From Argyresthia goedartella (Eukaryota; Arthropoda; Insecta; Lepidoptera; Argyresthiidae), in contig OX463827.1 in the NCBI GenBank assembly GCA_949825045.1, forward strand, positions 8,206,501-8,270,500: a stretch of DNA of 64,000 nucleotides, read 5' to 3'. Positions 21,645 through 32,669 of this stretch are shown one piece after another. A program made the position numbers and the translations under genes. The notes beneath the pieces are model-generated. The model ran no database searches. It was not told the origin of the DNA and saw only the letters and a list, made by a program, of their open reading frames with translations. Each line of letters starts with the position of its first letter. Positions within the stretch are counted from its first letter, which is position 1.

Positions 21645-22360
21645 TACCACAGTATTCATTTTTTAGGTTTATTGATAACAGAGTCAAACTATTATACGAA
21701 CTCACCGTAGATATTTCCCCTCATTTAGATTCAGTCGAAAATATAGCAAAGATACCAATAAGTAAATTTCCAATTAGAATTCCAGTCCCTAATTTTCAAT
21801 GGTATTACAAATTGGATTGTCTGTTGTTGGTGTTGTAACTTTAATTTCAGTTATTTCACTTTTCACGCGGGTCATCGAACTTGAAAAAGCATATTCTTAT
21901 CAATTTCGTCCTTTATATTGAAACGCACAAATATTTAAAAGCACACAAAATATATCAGGGTAAAGTGGTAGATCAGTTTAGGTGAAGGTTAACGGGGGAG
22001 CGGAGCGAAGCGAAGGCCCTTACTAGCCTTCGTGTAAGTGGACATGTATACTTAAATTAATGAAAAAAATATGTTGATATATCTAATCAATTTTCCTTTG
22101 AACATGCTTGTTGGTCGATTCAGCATTTTTGTTAAAAAAATTACTTAAGCATTAATGTGTGCTGATATTACCCATTAAAATATTATTACAATCGACGCCA
22201 TTAAAATTGGTCGAAAAATTAACGAATCGAGCTGCGAGATGAAACCGCAAATAGTTCCAGGTTCCAGAGACTACAATTTTATAATGCGATTTTATTGTTT
22301 TTCGTGCAGTCGATTAATTAATTTGGTCATTGCTGGGTTTTTATAATTTTATATTTAGCA
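21645..22360. other. dpr intron 3; no gene seen
   Basis: Non-coding. The CTTCACCTAAAC-like block at about 21985-22010 is shared with the MITE at 6757-6976 in inverse orientation, so a decayed relative may be present. No ORF of note. Confidence 0.45.
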
Positions 22361-22364
22361 TGAT

Positions 22365-22550
22365 GGGCGATGCGCTAGCCCTCCGTCACGCGAATGAGGT
22401 ATTGAATAACTGTCTAAAAGGGATAAGGCGTGAGGCAATTTATTTTATTTTAGTATAGTGTCACACCTTATCCCAGTGGTGGCCATTATATTTAATACTC
22501 CATTTTCATTAACTGGGGGCTAGTCCATCGCTGCCGATAGGAAGATATGA
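22365..22550. mobile_element. Two partial SINE family C pieces in opposite orientation
   Basis: GGGCGATGCGCTAGCCC...TATTGAATAACTG (22373-22412) is the plus-oriented middle of family C. ACACCTTATCCCAGTGGTGGC...GGGGGCTAGTCCATCGC (22464-22532) is the same middle and 3' part in minus orientation. Confidence 0.5.
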
Positions 22551-22779
22551 AGAGGTATATTATTTATATTGAATTGTGTCGTCATATTTATCCATCAATC
22601 TAATCCTCGATCGCTTTATAATAATAATATCAACAAAGCACTTGGCATCGGCCCGTGCCAATTTGTACCTCCCCATTGAAGAGAGAAAACAAATATACAA
22701 ACTATAATCATAATAATAATAGTTTATTTCCATACTAAAATGTCCAGTACAAAATTTCAAAATAAAATAAATTTAAATA

Positions 22780-23227
22780 ATTACATTGATTAAGAATGAT
22801 ATTATAATGAAACTCGAGTTTTAATGCCATCTATTATGTATCAGTCACATAAATTTCGATCATGTTTAAACTATCTCTAGAGTTTTAATGCCTAGTTATA
22901 TACAGTTGCGTACACTAGTTTATCTACACATATATCATAAGCTCTCTTTAATGTGTTCAGGAACCGCATGTTCGACCGGCGTTGTGGCATTGATCATTGC
23001 TCTGCACTTATTAAGCTTGTTCAGTAGCACCAACTTCACAGACAAACTAGGGGCGGCACGCAGGCGGGCATCGGCTTTCAAAATTTAAATGTCGTAATAT
23101 GTCGAAATATTGATACATTATGGTCATAATAAATGGGTTTATACCAAGTAGTATATATCATTATGCTGGTTGTAAAATGCGGTTTTTGGACGCAGTAAAG
23201 AGGGTTTATTATACGTGTGTAGTTAAA
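22780..23227 (+). mobile_element. MITE family M, copy 1
   Basis: Core 22919-23227: TTTATCTACACATATATCAT near the left end and ATACGTGTGTAGTTAAA at the right form imperfect terminal inverted repeats of about 30 bp. The interior has TTCAGGAACCGCATGTTCGA, GGGGCGGCACGCAGGCGGGC and ATGCGGTTTTTGGACGCAG. An extension at 22780-22918 contains CTCGAGTTTTAATGCC repeats. Other copies are at 37030-37425, 39350-39850, 41780-42149, 42650-47850 (split) and 47857-48260. No coding capacity; the superfamily is uncertain. Confidence 0.75.
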
Positions 23228-23229
23228 AT

Positions 23230-23690
23230 ATAACTAACATGGCACTCAAGTCTATGTTTAATGTACAATAAATTGTCACTTATCCACAATTTTCACTAGA
23301 TTGAAGATAACATTTCAACTTCAGCACACTTTAAGATGCTCTTCACCGATCTATAGAGGACTAAATTATAGATACCTTTTTATAAATAACTATTAAATAA
23401 ATTACAGGGACATACATTCAAATCCGGTGCGAAATTATAAAAAAAATGTGAAATAAGATTTCAGATCGGGAGCCTTTCATATCGAGCTAAAATAATCAAA
23501 TTACTTATAACACGATCACGAATCCCTGCTGACACTCATGGTCAACAACCTAGTATAAAGAAATAACTGCTTTAATACTCATAATTTGCATAACATATAT
23601 TATAACTACGACATATACATATATTGAGTTTTTAGAATAGGGAGCTGTATACAAATGTCGATTTCACTCTTTTGTCGCTATCTACGTTTT
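23230..23690. other. dpr intron 3; no gene seen
   Basis: AT-rich non-coding sequence. Confidence 0.5.
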
Positions 23691-23699
23691 TCATTATTG

Positions 23700-24430
23700 T
23701 GTGTAAAAAATCCTAGACAGCCATTCTTTTTCCTTCTTTCTTCAGCAGTTCTTATTCCTCCTACATCCCTTTTGTTCATCCGTTGGTATTTAGAAATTAA
23801 TGACTATTTCTAAATATTTGATGGTTTGTCATAGATGGCTTTTTCAATTCTTTAGAAAATATTGCGATAAGGGCCACTGGTCTGTTACAGTATTTTTTCC
23901 CTGTTATCTTTTTTGAAGAATAGTCTGACGATACACGTTTTTAAGAGTTCTGGAAAAAGACCTTGTTGGATGCAGGTATTTATTCCGTATTATTTTGTCA
24001 ATACAACATCGTATCCTGTAGTATTTGTGGTCTTCAATGATAACTTTCATCTATAGATGTAAGCAGACAGGATTTGTCTGTCATATAAACATGAATATAT
24101 AAGAATGATCATTGAATTGATTGATTAGATGTCAAAGCAGGATTATTATTAGCAGTAATGTCAGAAAGTGGTTTGACTTGATCGATAACATTATTATTAA
24201 AGGTCTTCGCTATTCATGTGGGGTTTGATATCATGTCGCAATTTATTTGTGTGCTATTAATACTATCTTTAGGTATATGATTATTTGTCCTGTTAATAAT
24301 TTTCCAAACCGCTTGACTTTTGCTGGTCGATATTTTGATGTTAGGTATAAGCATATTGTGTTTTCTGTGCCAAATCAATGACTCTTTTTAGACGTTTGGA
24401 GTGCTGTTTATTAGAGCTTCAATCAATCAT
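23700..24430 (-). mobile_element. Decayed LINE fragment (linker and RT fingers)
   Basis: On the minus strand, the linker reads SQAVWKIINRTNNHIPKDS (about 24250-24320). QGLFPELLKTCI follows near 23940-23980, and NRPVALIAIFSKELKK at about 23830-23885 corresponds to the RT motif N-Y-R-P-V/I-S-L/I-L-P-x-F-S-K-I-x-E-K. Stops and frameshifts are frequent and the catalytic palm is missing. It is a relic of a CR1/Jockey-type element. Confidence 0.6.
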
Positions 24431-24704
24431 TTACTCTCTTTAAACGTTTGCTAAACTGACCAAGGTGGGCTCTAAATGCTTGCAGGTTTTCCTCGCTTCC
24501 ATCTTTCGAGTACTCTAAGCTTTCATCACGTCGCATGATAAAATGTAGTGTCAAAGAGCAAGTCCTTTTAACGGATAACGTTGTTAGTTTATTTATTAGT
24601 TTTTCTATCTCTTCATTTAACGTAATATTTTTGCTACACGTAAACGATATTTGGGGTATACTCATGTTACTGTCGAAAAGAGATGATTTCGAAGGGTCGC
24701 TCAT
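24423..24704 (-). other. Open frame of 93 codons, unclassified
   Basis: MSDPSKSSLFDSNMSIPQIS... ending SKRLKRVND. It lies immediately upstream (minus strand) of the LINE linker relic. Its RLKRV motif is echoed just after its stop (KRLKRVIDLAQ), which may mean it is part of that LINE. I do not recognise a domain. Confidence 0.3.
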
Positions 24705-25000
24705 TGAGTAACTTCTATGATTATATTCGAAAGTGTTGCTTTCGAAATACTTCCATTCTAGTTCAAACGGATAGAAAAGTATCGCGTCCCGTATATTGTA
24801 ACTAGTGCTATGTATACTTATGTACTTGTTTCCACAATAACAGTAACCTTATTCCCACTCGGGGTTTGATCGTGCTGTTTGAAATATTAAAGTCAAACTG
24901 CCCCCAGAGGTGTACGAGCGCTGTTAATACATATTTTGTTCAAGGTGGATTAATATACTTTGATGTTTTAAGCTTGTAGTTATGATTGTAGGTTTTTACT

Positions 25001-25255
25001 CCCCGAATGGCCGAGTCGGCAGTGACCCTGCCTACGAAGCCAAGGGTCCCGGGTTCGAATCCCGGTGGGGACAAATATTTGTTTGATGAGAACGGATGTT
25101 TGTACCCTAGTCATGGTTGTTTATCTATCTAAGTATAATATTTATCTATATAAGTATATGTATCGTTGTCTAGTACCCAAGATACAGGGAATCCTAGTTT
25201 GGGGCTAGATCAATGTGTGTAAATAGTGTCCAAGGTATTGTTATTATTATTATTT
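25001..25255 (+). mobile_element. tRNA-derived SINE, family B (best-preserved head)
   Basis: The tRNA-like head at 25001-25073 has A box TGGCCGAGTCGG (25008-25019), matching the pol III consensus TRGCNNAGYNGG, and B box GGTTCGAATCC (25052-25062). It has paired CCCC/GGGG acceptor-like ends. A tRNA-unrelated body (25074-25235) and an (ATT)n tail to 25255 follow. The missing acceptor detail and the attached body argue against a functional tRNA gene. Confidence 0.82.
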
Positions 25256-25259
25256 AATT

Positions 25260-26020
25260 AAAGAACAGTAGAGAAAGTTATCTGGAAACTGAAGTTATCG
25301 TAAAAATTTAAATGTTTTTTAGGTTAGGACTCATAAAAAAAACATTAGAAAAAATAATAAACCAGAGAAGCCATGTGTCTTAGTATTCCGTGAGGCGGTA
25401 AAATTTCTCCAGGGAGGCAGTTTCTCACGTCTCCGCAGGAAATACTTGGTTCCTAGATCCCTGCACGTCCTCCTGGGTGGTGCTAAGGAGCAACAAATCA
25501 CTCTCAAGACGTTAATTTCCAGATACTATATAGAGAACCTGACCAAATTGTGAATTTGCAAATAGACTTGACATTGGAGAAATTAACCTCCAAAGAGCCA
25601 CGCACGCCATAATTATATTTAAAAACATACTTTCTCCATGTTTAAACCTCGCTCTGCATATTTTGCTAAATGCGTGGGATCATTACATAATCTTCAATAT
25701 AATATATCATTGAATTGGCACCGTACCATAAGTACAATAACGATAAGCAAAGGAATTCCACCTCTCAGTCTCACCGCAACCTCACAACTCATTATAAATG
25801 TGTTCACTGTAATTACTACAAGTGTTAAACTCGCGGTTTGGAAAACGAAGTAATAACGAAGTGGCACGAATTAATAACATATAATGCAGCGAACTTAACA
25901 AAGGCGGTTAAAGGTTATATTATAATTATACGTTTAATTTTTCGAACTTTAAACGTTAATGTTTTACATTCGACCGTTGTGTTTTATTGCGAAAAGTATA
26001 ATTGTAAGAGATAATTGTAT
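25260..26020. other. dpr intron 3; no gene seen
   Basis: Non-coding sequence without identifiable elements. Confidence 0.5.
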
Positions 26021-26024
26021 AAGT

Positions 26025-26310
26025 GAGCTCGGTGTTCTAATGGGTTTCACGCTTGCTTCTAACACAGAAGATGCAGGTTCGATTCCTACCCATGTACCAA
26101 TGAGATAATTCATTTATCTTAAGTACATTATAAGGAAGTTCTAACGGTGAGGGAAAACATCGTGAGGAAACCTTCATTACTCCATAGCTGCGGCGATGGG
26201 CTAGCGCCCATATCACGCAAAATGGAGTATTGTATAACAGGCTCAATGTGGATACAATTGTGCCTCTGCCACCCCGTATGGGAAAAGGCGTGACGCTATG
26301 TTATGTTATA
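26025..26310 (+). mobile_element. tRNA-derived SINE, family C (full length)
   Basis: The head runs AGCTCGGTGTTCTAATGGG with B box GGTTCGATTCC (26077-26087). It is followed by CATGTACCAATGAGATAATT, AGGAAACCTTCATTACTCC, GCGGCGATGGGCTAGC and the 3' motif CCGTATGGGAAAAGGCGTG, ending in GTTATGTTA. It defines the family used for the other copies. Confidence 0.75.
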
Positions 26311-26764
26311 ATTGTATAACAGAGAACTAAGAAACTTATGGTCGCAATCGAATTTTTGAGTCTCGAATATATCCATTTTATCACTTGATTCGTCGATAAT
26401 TTGTGGTCATAGTTGCTTAAAATTTATATTTTTTATTTTTGCAAAGAACTCTATCGTCAAAGTTTTTTTAAATATATTCGCCAGATCCTGTGTAAGCAAG
26501 CATATCTACTGGTACTCGTTTGACGTTGAGTTACGATACATCTTATATATAAATTGTTTATTATATAACGTATACTATTATTCCCCAAAATTATTTGGTC
26601 ACCTCATTAAAAGTCTAACCCACTTTAATACTAAAATACACAGGTGTTCTGTCACACATAAAATTAATGAGTATATATTAATTTAAAGCTGAGGAAGGTA
26701 GACTAATTTATAACCTAGATCTAGTATCCAGCAGACTATAACTAAATATGCATAGTTTCAGCGT

Positions 26765-26883
26765 AGTATCTGTGGGAGTTTCTACGCCCTTCTTCTCCCA
26801 CAGTGGTGCAATGTAAAAAATGACGATTGCTAAGTATATGTAAATATCTACAGTAATAAAGACATTTGGAATTTGGAATTTGG
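26765..26883 (+). mobile_element. Very short LINE 3' end (hairpin and tail)
   Basis: CTGTGGGAG...CTCCCACAG hairpin at 26770-26803, then a shortened copy of the AAAATGACG..TTGCTAAGTA block and TAATAAAGACATTTGGAATTTGGAATTTGG at the end. Same 3' terminus as 8725-8846 and 10780-10896, with a different terminal microsatellite. Confidence 0.72.
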
Positions 26884-27087
26884 CGAGTCCTTGTGGGGTT
26901 CATGTAAGTATGTGTATTCATCTCCATCTGCGGCGATGGGCTAGCCCCCTGTCATGCAAAATGGGTAAAAGTCGTGACGCTATGTTATGTTATGTGTAGA
27001 ATATAGGTTACTATTGGTGTTATAGGACTCACTACAGGTTATACCAGAATGGTGTAGGTATAGTCATGTTTTAGGGTATTGTTAAGG

Positions 27088-27265
27088 ACGACAACTTTGG
27101 TGCTGTGGTTGTGGGTGTGCCTTACATGCGAGAGGTTTCGGGTTCGATCCCAAGCTGGGGATGAAGGAAAAAACCCCAGGTCTTGGATCTGTGTGACGTC
27201 GCTGTTTTTGGTTCCCACGACACAGGGGACCCTAGTGTGGGGCTATAAACAATGTATGTGAATAT
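27088..27265 (+). mobile_element. tRNA-derived SINE, family A
   Basis: The head has GGTTTCGGGTTCGATCCC (27134-27151) and is followed by CCCCAGGTCTTGGATC, GGTTCCCACGACACAGGG and GTGTGGGGCTATAAAC. It abuts the truncated 5' end of the LINE that starts near 27266. Confidence 0.7.
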
Positions 27266-27268
27266 AAC

Positions 27269-27763
27269 ATGGAGAAAATGTCTCGTGACTTGAACTTGGA
27301 GCTTCAAGCCGTACCAGAAAATCGCACCGAGAATGTTTTGGCTATATTTCAGAAGTTGTGCCAGTCCTTAGATACTCCAATAAACGAAAATGAAATCCGA
27401 AACTGCCGCAGAGTCGCTAAGATGGATAATACCTCCTCGCGCCCCAGGAATATATTGGTAACACTATCTTCGTCACGCGTACGAGACAATATAATCTCCG
27501 CAGTCTATCGCTTTAACAAATCTAATCCCAACAACCTGCTGAACAGCACGCACGTTGGTCTCTCTGATGCTGGAATGAGAATTTACGTCAAAGAACATCT
27601 TTCACCAGAAATGAAACAACTGTACGCTGCTGCACGCAAATTTAAGAAGGATAATAATTACCAGTACGCCTGGGTGCGCAACGGACAGGTTTACCTACGC
27701 AAAAGTGAAGGCGCTCCCCACGTTCATGTTAAAAATATTGATATCCTAAAAAATATTATTTAA
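27269..27763 (+). CDS. LINE ORF1 protein, C-terminal fragment
   Basis: 164 codons. After a few residues of the coiled-coil end comes a domain starting LNLELQAVPENRTENVL and ending GQVYLRKSEGAPHVHV, KNIDILKNII. The layout (E-x-Q-x-V-P-E, N-C-R-R, S-R-P-R near the middle, R-K-S-E-G at the end) matches the C-terminal RNA-binding-type domain of the intact ORF1 at 46134-47189, which resembles the baculovirus FP protein domain family. The N-terminal PHD-type finger is lost through 5' truncation. The ATG used is therefore internal to the original protein. Confidence 0.75.
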   Translation: MEKMSRDLNLELQAVPENRTENVLAIFQKLCQSLDTPINENEIRNCRRVAKMDNTSSRPRNILVTLSSSRVRDNIISAVYRFNKSNPNNLLNSTHVGLSDAGMRIYVKEHLSPEMKQLYAAARKFKKDNNYQYAWVRNGQVYLRKSEGAPHVHVKNIDILKNII

Positions 27764-27814
27764 GTACATACCTTCCTTTGATTCTACTTTGCTGTAATAA
27801 TATTTTAATTATAA

Positions 27815-30694
27815 ATGCTACACATATTTTATCAAAACGTAAATAGGATCCGATCCAAGCTAACTGATGTATACATAAACGCTACTAACTTAAATTATGA
27901 TGTTATCTGCTTGACTGAAACAAATCTTAACGCCGGGGTGTTTGACGGAGAAATTCTGGATAATCGATACAATATCTTTCGCCGTGATCGACAAGAAACG
28001 ACAATATGTAAGGATGAAGGCGGTGGAGTACTTATTGCCACCAGAAAAGATCTAAACGTCCTCCGTCAAACAGCCACGGAGAGCTTGGTTGAAGATGTCT
28101 GGGTAAGCATAATTGATCATGACCATAAACCTACTTTAAATATTTGTGTTTGCTACCTCCCTCCGCACATAACGAAAGACGAGTTATCCTCTTTTTATGA
28201 TAATCTTCAAGTAAGTATACTTAAAGCTAAGGAATCCGAAACATTCCTTATAGTTGGAGACTTCAACACGCGCAACATAACCTGGACCAGGTCTATTACT
28301 TCAACAGCACTGGTTCCAGGTGATCCCTTGGATCATAAAGCGAGGCTTTTGATGGAGACAATGTCTATTTGCAATCTAAATCAGTTCCAAAATATTCCTA
28401 ATCATAATAATGTATATCTAGACCTTGTCCTTTCCACAATAGATAATATCCAGGTCTACGGTGCTGACGCCTTGACCCGACTAGACCGTCACCATCCGGC
28501 TTTCGTGATTGATGCCTCAGAAATTAGGATTACAAAATCCTTGACTAATAAAAAAGATATGCAATTCAATTTTCATAAATGCGACTTCGGTAAAATTAAC
28601 AGTGATTTACATAACGTTAAATGGTATGAAAGTCTATGTTCACCGAATTTGGATGAAAGTGTGAGGACTTTCTATAGCCAGCTCAATGAAATTATTAAGA
28701 AACATACACCCCTGAGCAAGTCCAAAGGTTATAACTTCCCCATATGGTACAGCCCGGCACTAAAAAACTGTCTAGAGGAGAAGAATAGATTCCACCGTCA
28801 GTTTAAAATGTATGGGAACCCCAGGGATTACGATACATTTTCTCTACTACGTGCTCGATGTAAAAGGCTTACAACATCATGTTACCGTAATTTCGTGTCT
28901 TCTGTTGAGGATTCTCTGGATAATGACATAAAGGGTTTCTGGAGGTTCATTAATAGTAAAAAAGGACATGTCTCTATACCGCAGACTGTCAACTACTGCC
29001 AGCAATCATCATCGGACGGAGTTGGTATATGCGAGCTTTTCTCAAATTATTTCGGTTCTGTTTTGGTTCAGGATGACTACTCAGTTAGTAATCTAACTAG
29101 AGACTTCAGACATTTGTCGTATGATCTGGGCAGTTGCTTGGCAAATATAGATATTAAGAGAGAAGACGTTCTACTTAAAATTAAACAACTTGACTCGAAT
29201 AAAGGGGCAGGGCCAGACGGTATTCCAATATCTTTTATAAAAATGTGCGGAGAGGAACTCAGTCTTCCTCTTGTCATATTATACAATAGATCTCTCCAAA
29301 CGGGAATATTCCCGACCGTCTGGAAAACAGCTCACATTGTCCCAGTGCTAAAGTCAGGTGACAAATCAAACTGCGAAAATTACAGACCGATAAGTATCTT
29401 ATCATGTATTGCGAAACTATTCGAGTCTCTCGTCTATGGATATATTTTCTGCCAGGTTAAACCCTTTCTTTCTGATAAACAACATGGTTTTATTAAAGGT
29501 AGATCTACAATCAGCAATCTGTTGGAGTATAAACATTTCCTATGCTCATCTTTTGCCGTCGGTGGTCAAGTAGATGCAGTGTACACAGATTTTAGTAAAG
29601 CATTCGATAAAGTGAACCACACAATTCTTTGTCATAAAGTATCCGCCCTCGGTATACATGGAAGTTTGCTACGTTGGATCATGTCATATCTGCAAAACAG
29701 AAGTCAACTTGTTGCCATAAAAGGGTTCATATCATCACCTACGTCAGTCACATCAGGAGTACCACAAGGCTCCCATTTGGGTCCGTTATTATTTATAATA
29801 TTTATAAATGATCTAATCAATAAAATGTCGAGCCACTGTCTTTTATATGCCGATGATCTTAAGGTGTTTTCTAAAATTAATAATGTTAATGACTGTATTA
29901 CATTACAAAATGACCTGAAATGCCTAAGCGAATGGTGTTCTGTCAATAAAATGTGTCTCAATGTGAGCAAGTGCTATGTCATCTCTTTCACTAAAAAACA
30001 TCACAAAATTATTTACACATACACATTAGATGGCATAGCCTTAGATCGCAAGACTGTCGCTAGTGACCTTGGCGTGCTTTTCGACGCGGAGTTATCTTTC
30101 AGACAGCATTATGAACACATAACTAAAAGGTCCCGTCAACTTCTTGGTTTCATAATAAGAAACACGAAGGACTTCAAAAAACCCGGTAGTATTATTTATC
30201 TATTTCAGGCTCTTGTGAGAAGTATTTTGGAATACGGCTGCCAAGTTTGGTCTCCCTTCTACGAAGTTCATATTAATAATATTGACAGTGTGCAAAACAA
30301 AATGCTTAAGATTTTGTCATGCCGCTTTAATAAGAGTAACTCTCTTCTAAATTATGAACAAAGATTGAACTACTTTAAACTCACCTCCCTCGAAAACCGA
30401 AGAAAGATACTGGATCTTAAGCTTCTTCACAAAATCTTACACTCTAAAATCGATTCCCCTTTTTTGCTTAACAAACTTAATCTCAACTGCTTTACCCGTA
30501 CTCGTTATTACAGACCGTTTCACCTTCACATTTACCGGAACAATATTTGTTACTATAACCCCATCTCAAGAATGTGCCGTTTGTACAACGATCTCTCCAG
30601 CGAATACCCTGATCTTGATATTTATGAACCTAGACCATATAAATTTATTAAATTAATTAACTCTGCTCTGTCCCAGCCATCTTCAAACAATTAG
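27815..30694 (+). CDS. LINE ORF2: endonuclease-reverse transcriptase, intact
   Basis: 959 aa. The N-terminal ~240 residues form an apurinic-type endonuclease (EEP fold): IFYQNVNRIRSK (Asn), CLTETNL (Glu), CYLPPH, LIVGDFNTRN (Asp-x-Asn), LDRHHPAFV (the terminal His region). The reverse transcriptase spans roughly residues 460-740: GAGPDGIPISFIK, ENYRPISILSCIAKLFE, QHGFIKGRST, DFSKAFDKVNH with the first catalytic Asp, SGVPQGSHLGPLLFI, and LLYADDLKVFS with the catalytic Asp pair. The C-terminus (YRPFHLHIYRNN) is typical of CR1/Jockey-type proteins. No stops or frameshifts. Confidence 0.9.
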   Translation: MLHIFYQNVNRIRSKLTDVYINATNLNYDVICLTETNLNAGVFDGEILDNRYNIFRRDRQETTICKDEGGGVLIATRKDLNVLRQTATESLVEDVWVSIIDHDHKPTLNICVCYLPPHITKDELSSFYDNLQVSILKAKESETFLIVGDFNTRNITWTRSITSTALVPGDPLDHKARLLMETMSICNLNQFQNIPNHNNVYLDLVLSTIDNIQVYGADALTRLDRHHPAFVIDASEIRITKSLTNKKDMQFNFHKCDFGKINSDLHNVKWYESLCSPNLDESVRTFYSQLNEIIKKHTPLSKSKGYNFPIWYSPALKNCLEEKNRFHRQFKMYGNPRDYDTFSLLRARCKRLTTSCYRNFVSSVEDSLDNDIKGFWRFINSKKGHVSIPQTVNYCQQSSSDGVGICELFSNYFGSVLVQDDYSVSNLTRDFRHLSYDLGSCLANIDIKREDVLLKIKQLDSNKGAGPDGIPISFIKMCGEELSLPLVILYNRSLQTGIFPTVWKTAHIVPVLKSGDKSNCENYRPISILSCIAKLFESLVYGYIFCQVKPFLSDKQHGFIKGRSTISNLLEYKHFLCSSFAVGGQVDAVYTDFSKAFDKVNHTILCHKVSALGIHGSLLRWIMSYLQNRSQLVAIKGFISSPTSVTSGVPQGSHLGPLLFIIFINDLINKMSSHCLLYADDLKVFSKINNVNDCITLQNDLKCLSEWCSVNKMCLNVSKCYVISFTKKHHKIIYTYTLDGIALDRKTVASDLGVLFDAELSFRQHYEHITKRSRQLLGFIIRNTKDFKKPGSIIYLFQALVRSILEYGCQVWSPFYEVHINNIDSVQNKMLKILSCRFNKSNSLLNYEQRLNYFKLTSLENRRKILDLKLLHKILHSKIDSPFLLNKLNLNCFTRTRYYRPFHLHIYRNNICYYNPISRMCRLYNDLSSEYPDLDIYEPRPYKFIKLINSALSQPSSNN

Positions 30695-30894
30695 AACTAG
30701 ATTTCTATTCTTTTTTTATATGTTAGTTTGATAAATCATGTAATGTAATCATAAACACATTAAATTAAGTTTTACTATGTACATATAGTTTGGGCTACAG
30801 TCCAACACAAAGACCTGTATTGATATATTATTGTCTCTAATGGCTGTATTCTGTTTTGTGTACTTATTAAATAAATAAATAAATAAAAAAAACG

Positions 30895-32435
30895 GTGTTT
30901 CCAACCATCCAACAAATGTGGAAGAAAACTGTCAAGTTAATTTGTTGATGATAAACCACAGACCTACTAAACATATGGACCTGCTGTACCTACAAAAAGA
31001 CGGTGCCAAAAAATTGTCACATAAAATGGCTGCCTACTAGTAAAGAAGATAGGCAAGAAATATCGATATCGATAGTAAAATCGAGATAGTGACGTCACAT
31101 AGCAATGTTGCCAAAATTTAGAATAGGCTGACGTAATGACTTCTCGTTCACGTTATGGAATGCTCAAAAAGTTAGAATGAGACATCGAATAGCTTCATAG
31201 TTCTAAGGATTATTTACCAGATATATTAATAAACATAAAATCTATGTAAGAATATAGCCCCTCCATATGTTTTCTTCCTCATTGTGATAAACACAGAGTA
31301 AGTAAGCAAAGAATTTCGTTCCTACTGAGTTTACTTACGAGTAAATCACTGAGTAAAAGTTAAAGTAAAATGCAAAGAGTTTCGATCAGATAAATTAATT
31401 TAAATGAATTGTGGGAGCCTCATATAAAGGAAACTCTTTGTTTCTGTTGACAATGTTTATCAAGTGACAAACCTCAGAGTATGAAACTCTTATGAACATA
31501 CAGTGCCCTCTATCAAAAAGTTTTGCGTAATTTTCCCCATTAAAAGAAGCTGAAAACAAATTTACTCTGATCGAATGGGTTTCATAGTTCAATGAATACA
31601 AAATAATAACTTCTTAAGATCACCAGCTTTAACCTCTTGAATACCACCGGCGTTAGGTAACGCCACTTTTTTGGGTTTTAAATGTTATTACCATGATATA
31701 AAGTTCAAAATCGCGACCCGTCCCAACTACCCTCGGTTTTTGAGAGGTTAAGCGTTGGCAAACGGCTTATTTTTCCGCGAGCTTATGAACACCGCGCGTC
31801 GTCCGCGCGAAAAAAATACGCCGTGTACAAAGGCTCTTTACGCTTTGTATATTCTATATCTACTGACCCCTAAATAATTTAGGATTTGCCCATATAGCAT
31901 AATTCGGGTGACCTAACGAGCATGAAATTCGATATAATGTAATCTCGCCCAAATTTACAACTCTACCCTTGACAGTGAGTATTTATTTCACTCGTAACTA
32001 CGATGCAAAATACTTCAAAGGCTCCAAAGAAATCATATTATATTTTGTGTGAATATCGGGGACCAATTCTTAAAATAACAAAAGCACTAATGCGCAGGAT
32101 TATCGGAGTCGAGAAGTCCTGACTCGATCCCAATCTCGATCTCGAAAATGGACTTTGCGGCAAAGAATTGAATTTTGAGCCGAACTAATATGAAAAAGTA
32201 CAACTACTTATCAGATCTATCTCTCGTTGTCGGACAGATCAATAAGCCTTAGAAATTTAATAAGCGTTTCAACTAAGCCGTGAATGTGGCACCTACAATT
32301 CTTGCTATTACCATCCAGTAATTGATTCAACATTAAAGAAAGAAAGAAAGAAATACTTTTAATGCACACAAACAAGTAAACACACTTTTCATAAATAAAA
32401 AGACAAAAATAAAACACAATACGTACGTTATTTGT
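30895..32435. other. dpr intron 3; no gene seen
   Basis: Non-coding sequence. AAAG-type microsatellite at 32334-32352. No confident element boundaries. Confidence 0.5.
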
Positions 32436-32439
32436 CTGC

Positions 32440-32665
32440 TAGTCAAAATAGATACTTTTAGGAACTGTCAAAACGGTAATTTGATAATGTTCTATGAAAG
32501 TTCTATAAAATACTATCATTTGACGTCATAGTCAAATGCTGTCTTTTTAACACAAAAAATAATATCTTATGAAAATACAACAGGTAGAAATATACAATTA
32601 CTGACAAACGTGTTGGTTGAAATAGGTTCAGCATGAGACACGTTTCTAGATTTATTGGACTACCT
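32440..32665 (+). repeat. Dispersed repeat, copy 1 (partner at 51825-52025)
   Basis: It begins GTCAAAATAGATACTTTTAG and GAACTGTCAAAA, contains ATCATTTGACGTCATAG and AGTCAAATG, and ends TTTCTAGATTTATTGGAC. The reverse complement of 51825-52025 carries the same blocks in the same order. Probably a decayed MITE. Confidence 0.55.
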
Positions 32666-32669
32666 TGTC

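Larger units (their letters stand above)
27266..30892 (+). mobile_element. LINE with intact ORF2, 5'-truncated in ORF1
   Basis: It contains the C-terminal 164 codons of ORF1, a 51-bp spacer, a complete 959-aa ORF2, a ~175-bp 3' UTR and an (ATAA)n/poly-A tail at 30868-30892. Neither ORF is interrupted, so the copy is probably young. The 5' end falls inside ORF1, where the coiled coil would be, so the 5' UTR is missing. I could not recognise a target-site duplication. The RT sequence groups with CR1/Jockey-like LINEs. Confidence 0.85.

Noticed and set aside
24423..24704. A host gene on the minus strand
   Set aside because: It lies directly upstream of a LINE linker relic and echoes its RLKRV motif; there is no independent evidence of a gene.
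25001..25073. A tRNA gene
   Set aside because: The A and B boxes are good, but the sequence continues into a repeated body with an (ATT)n tail and occurs three times in the window, so it is a SINE head.
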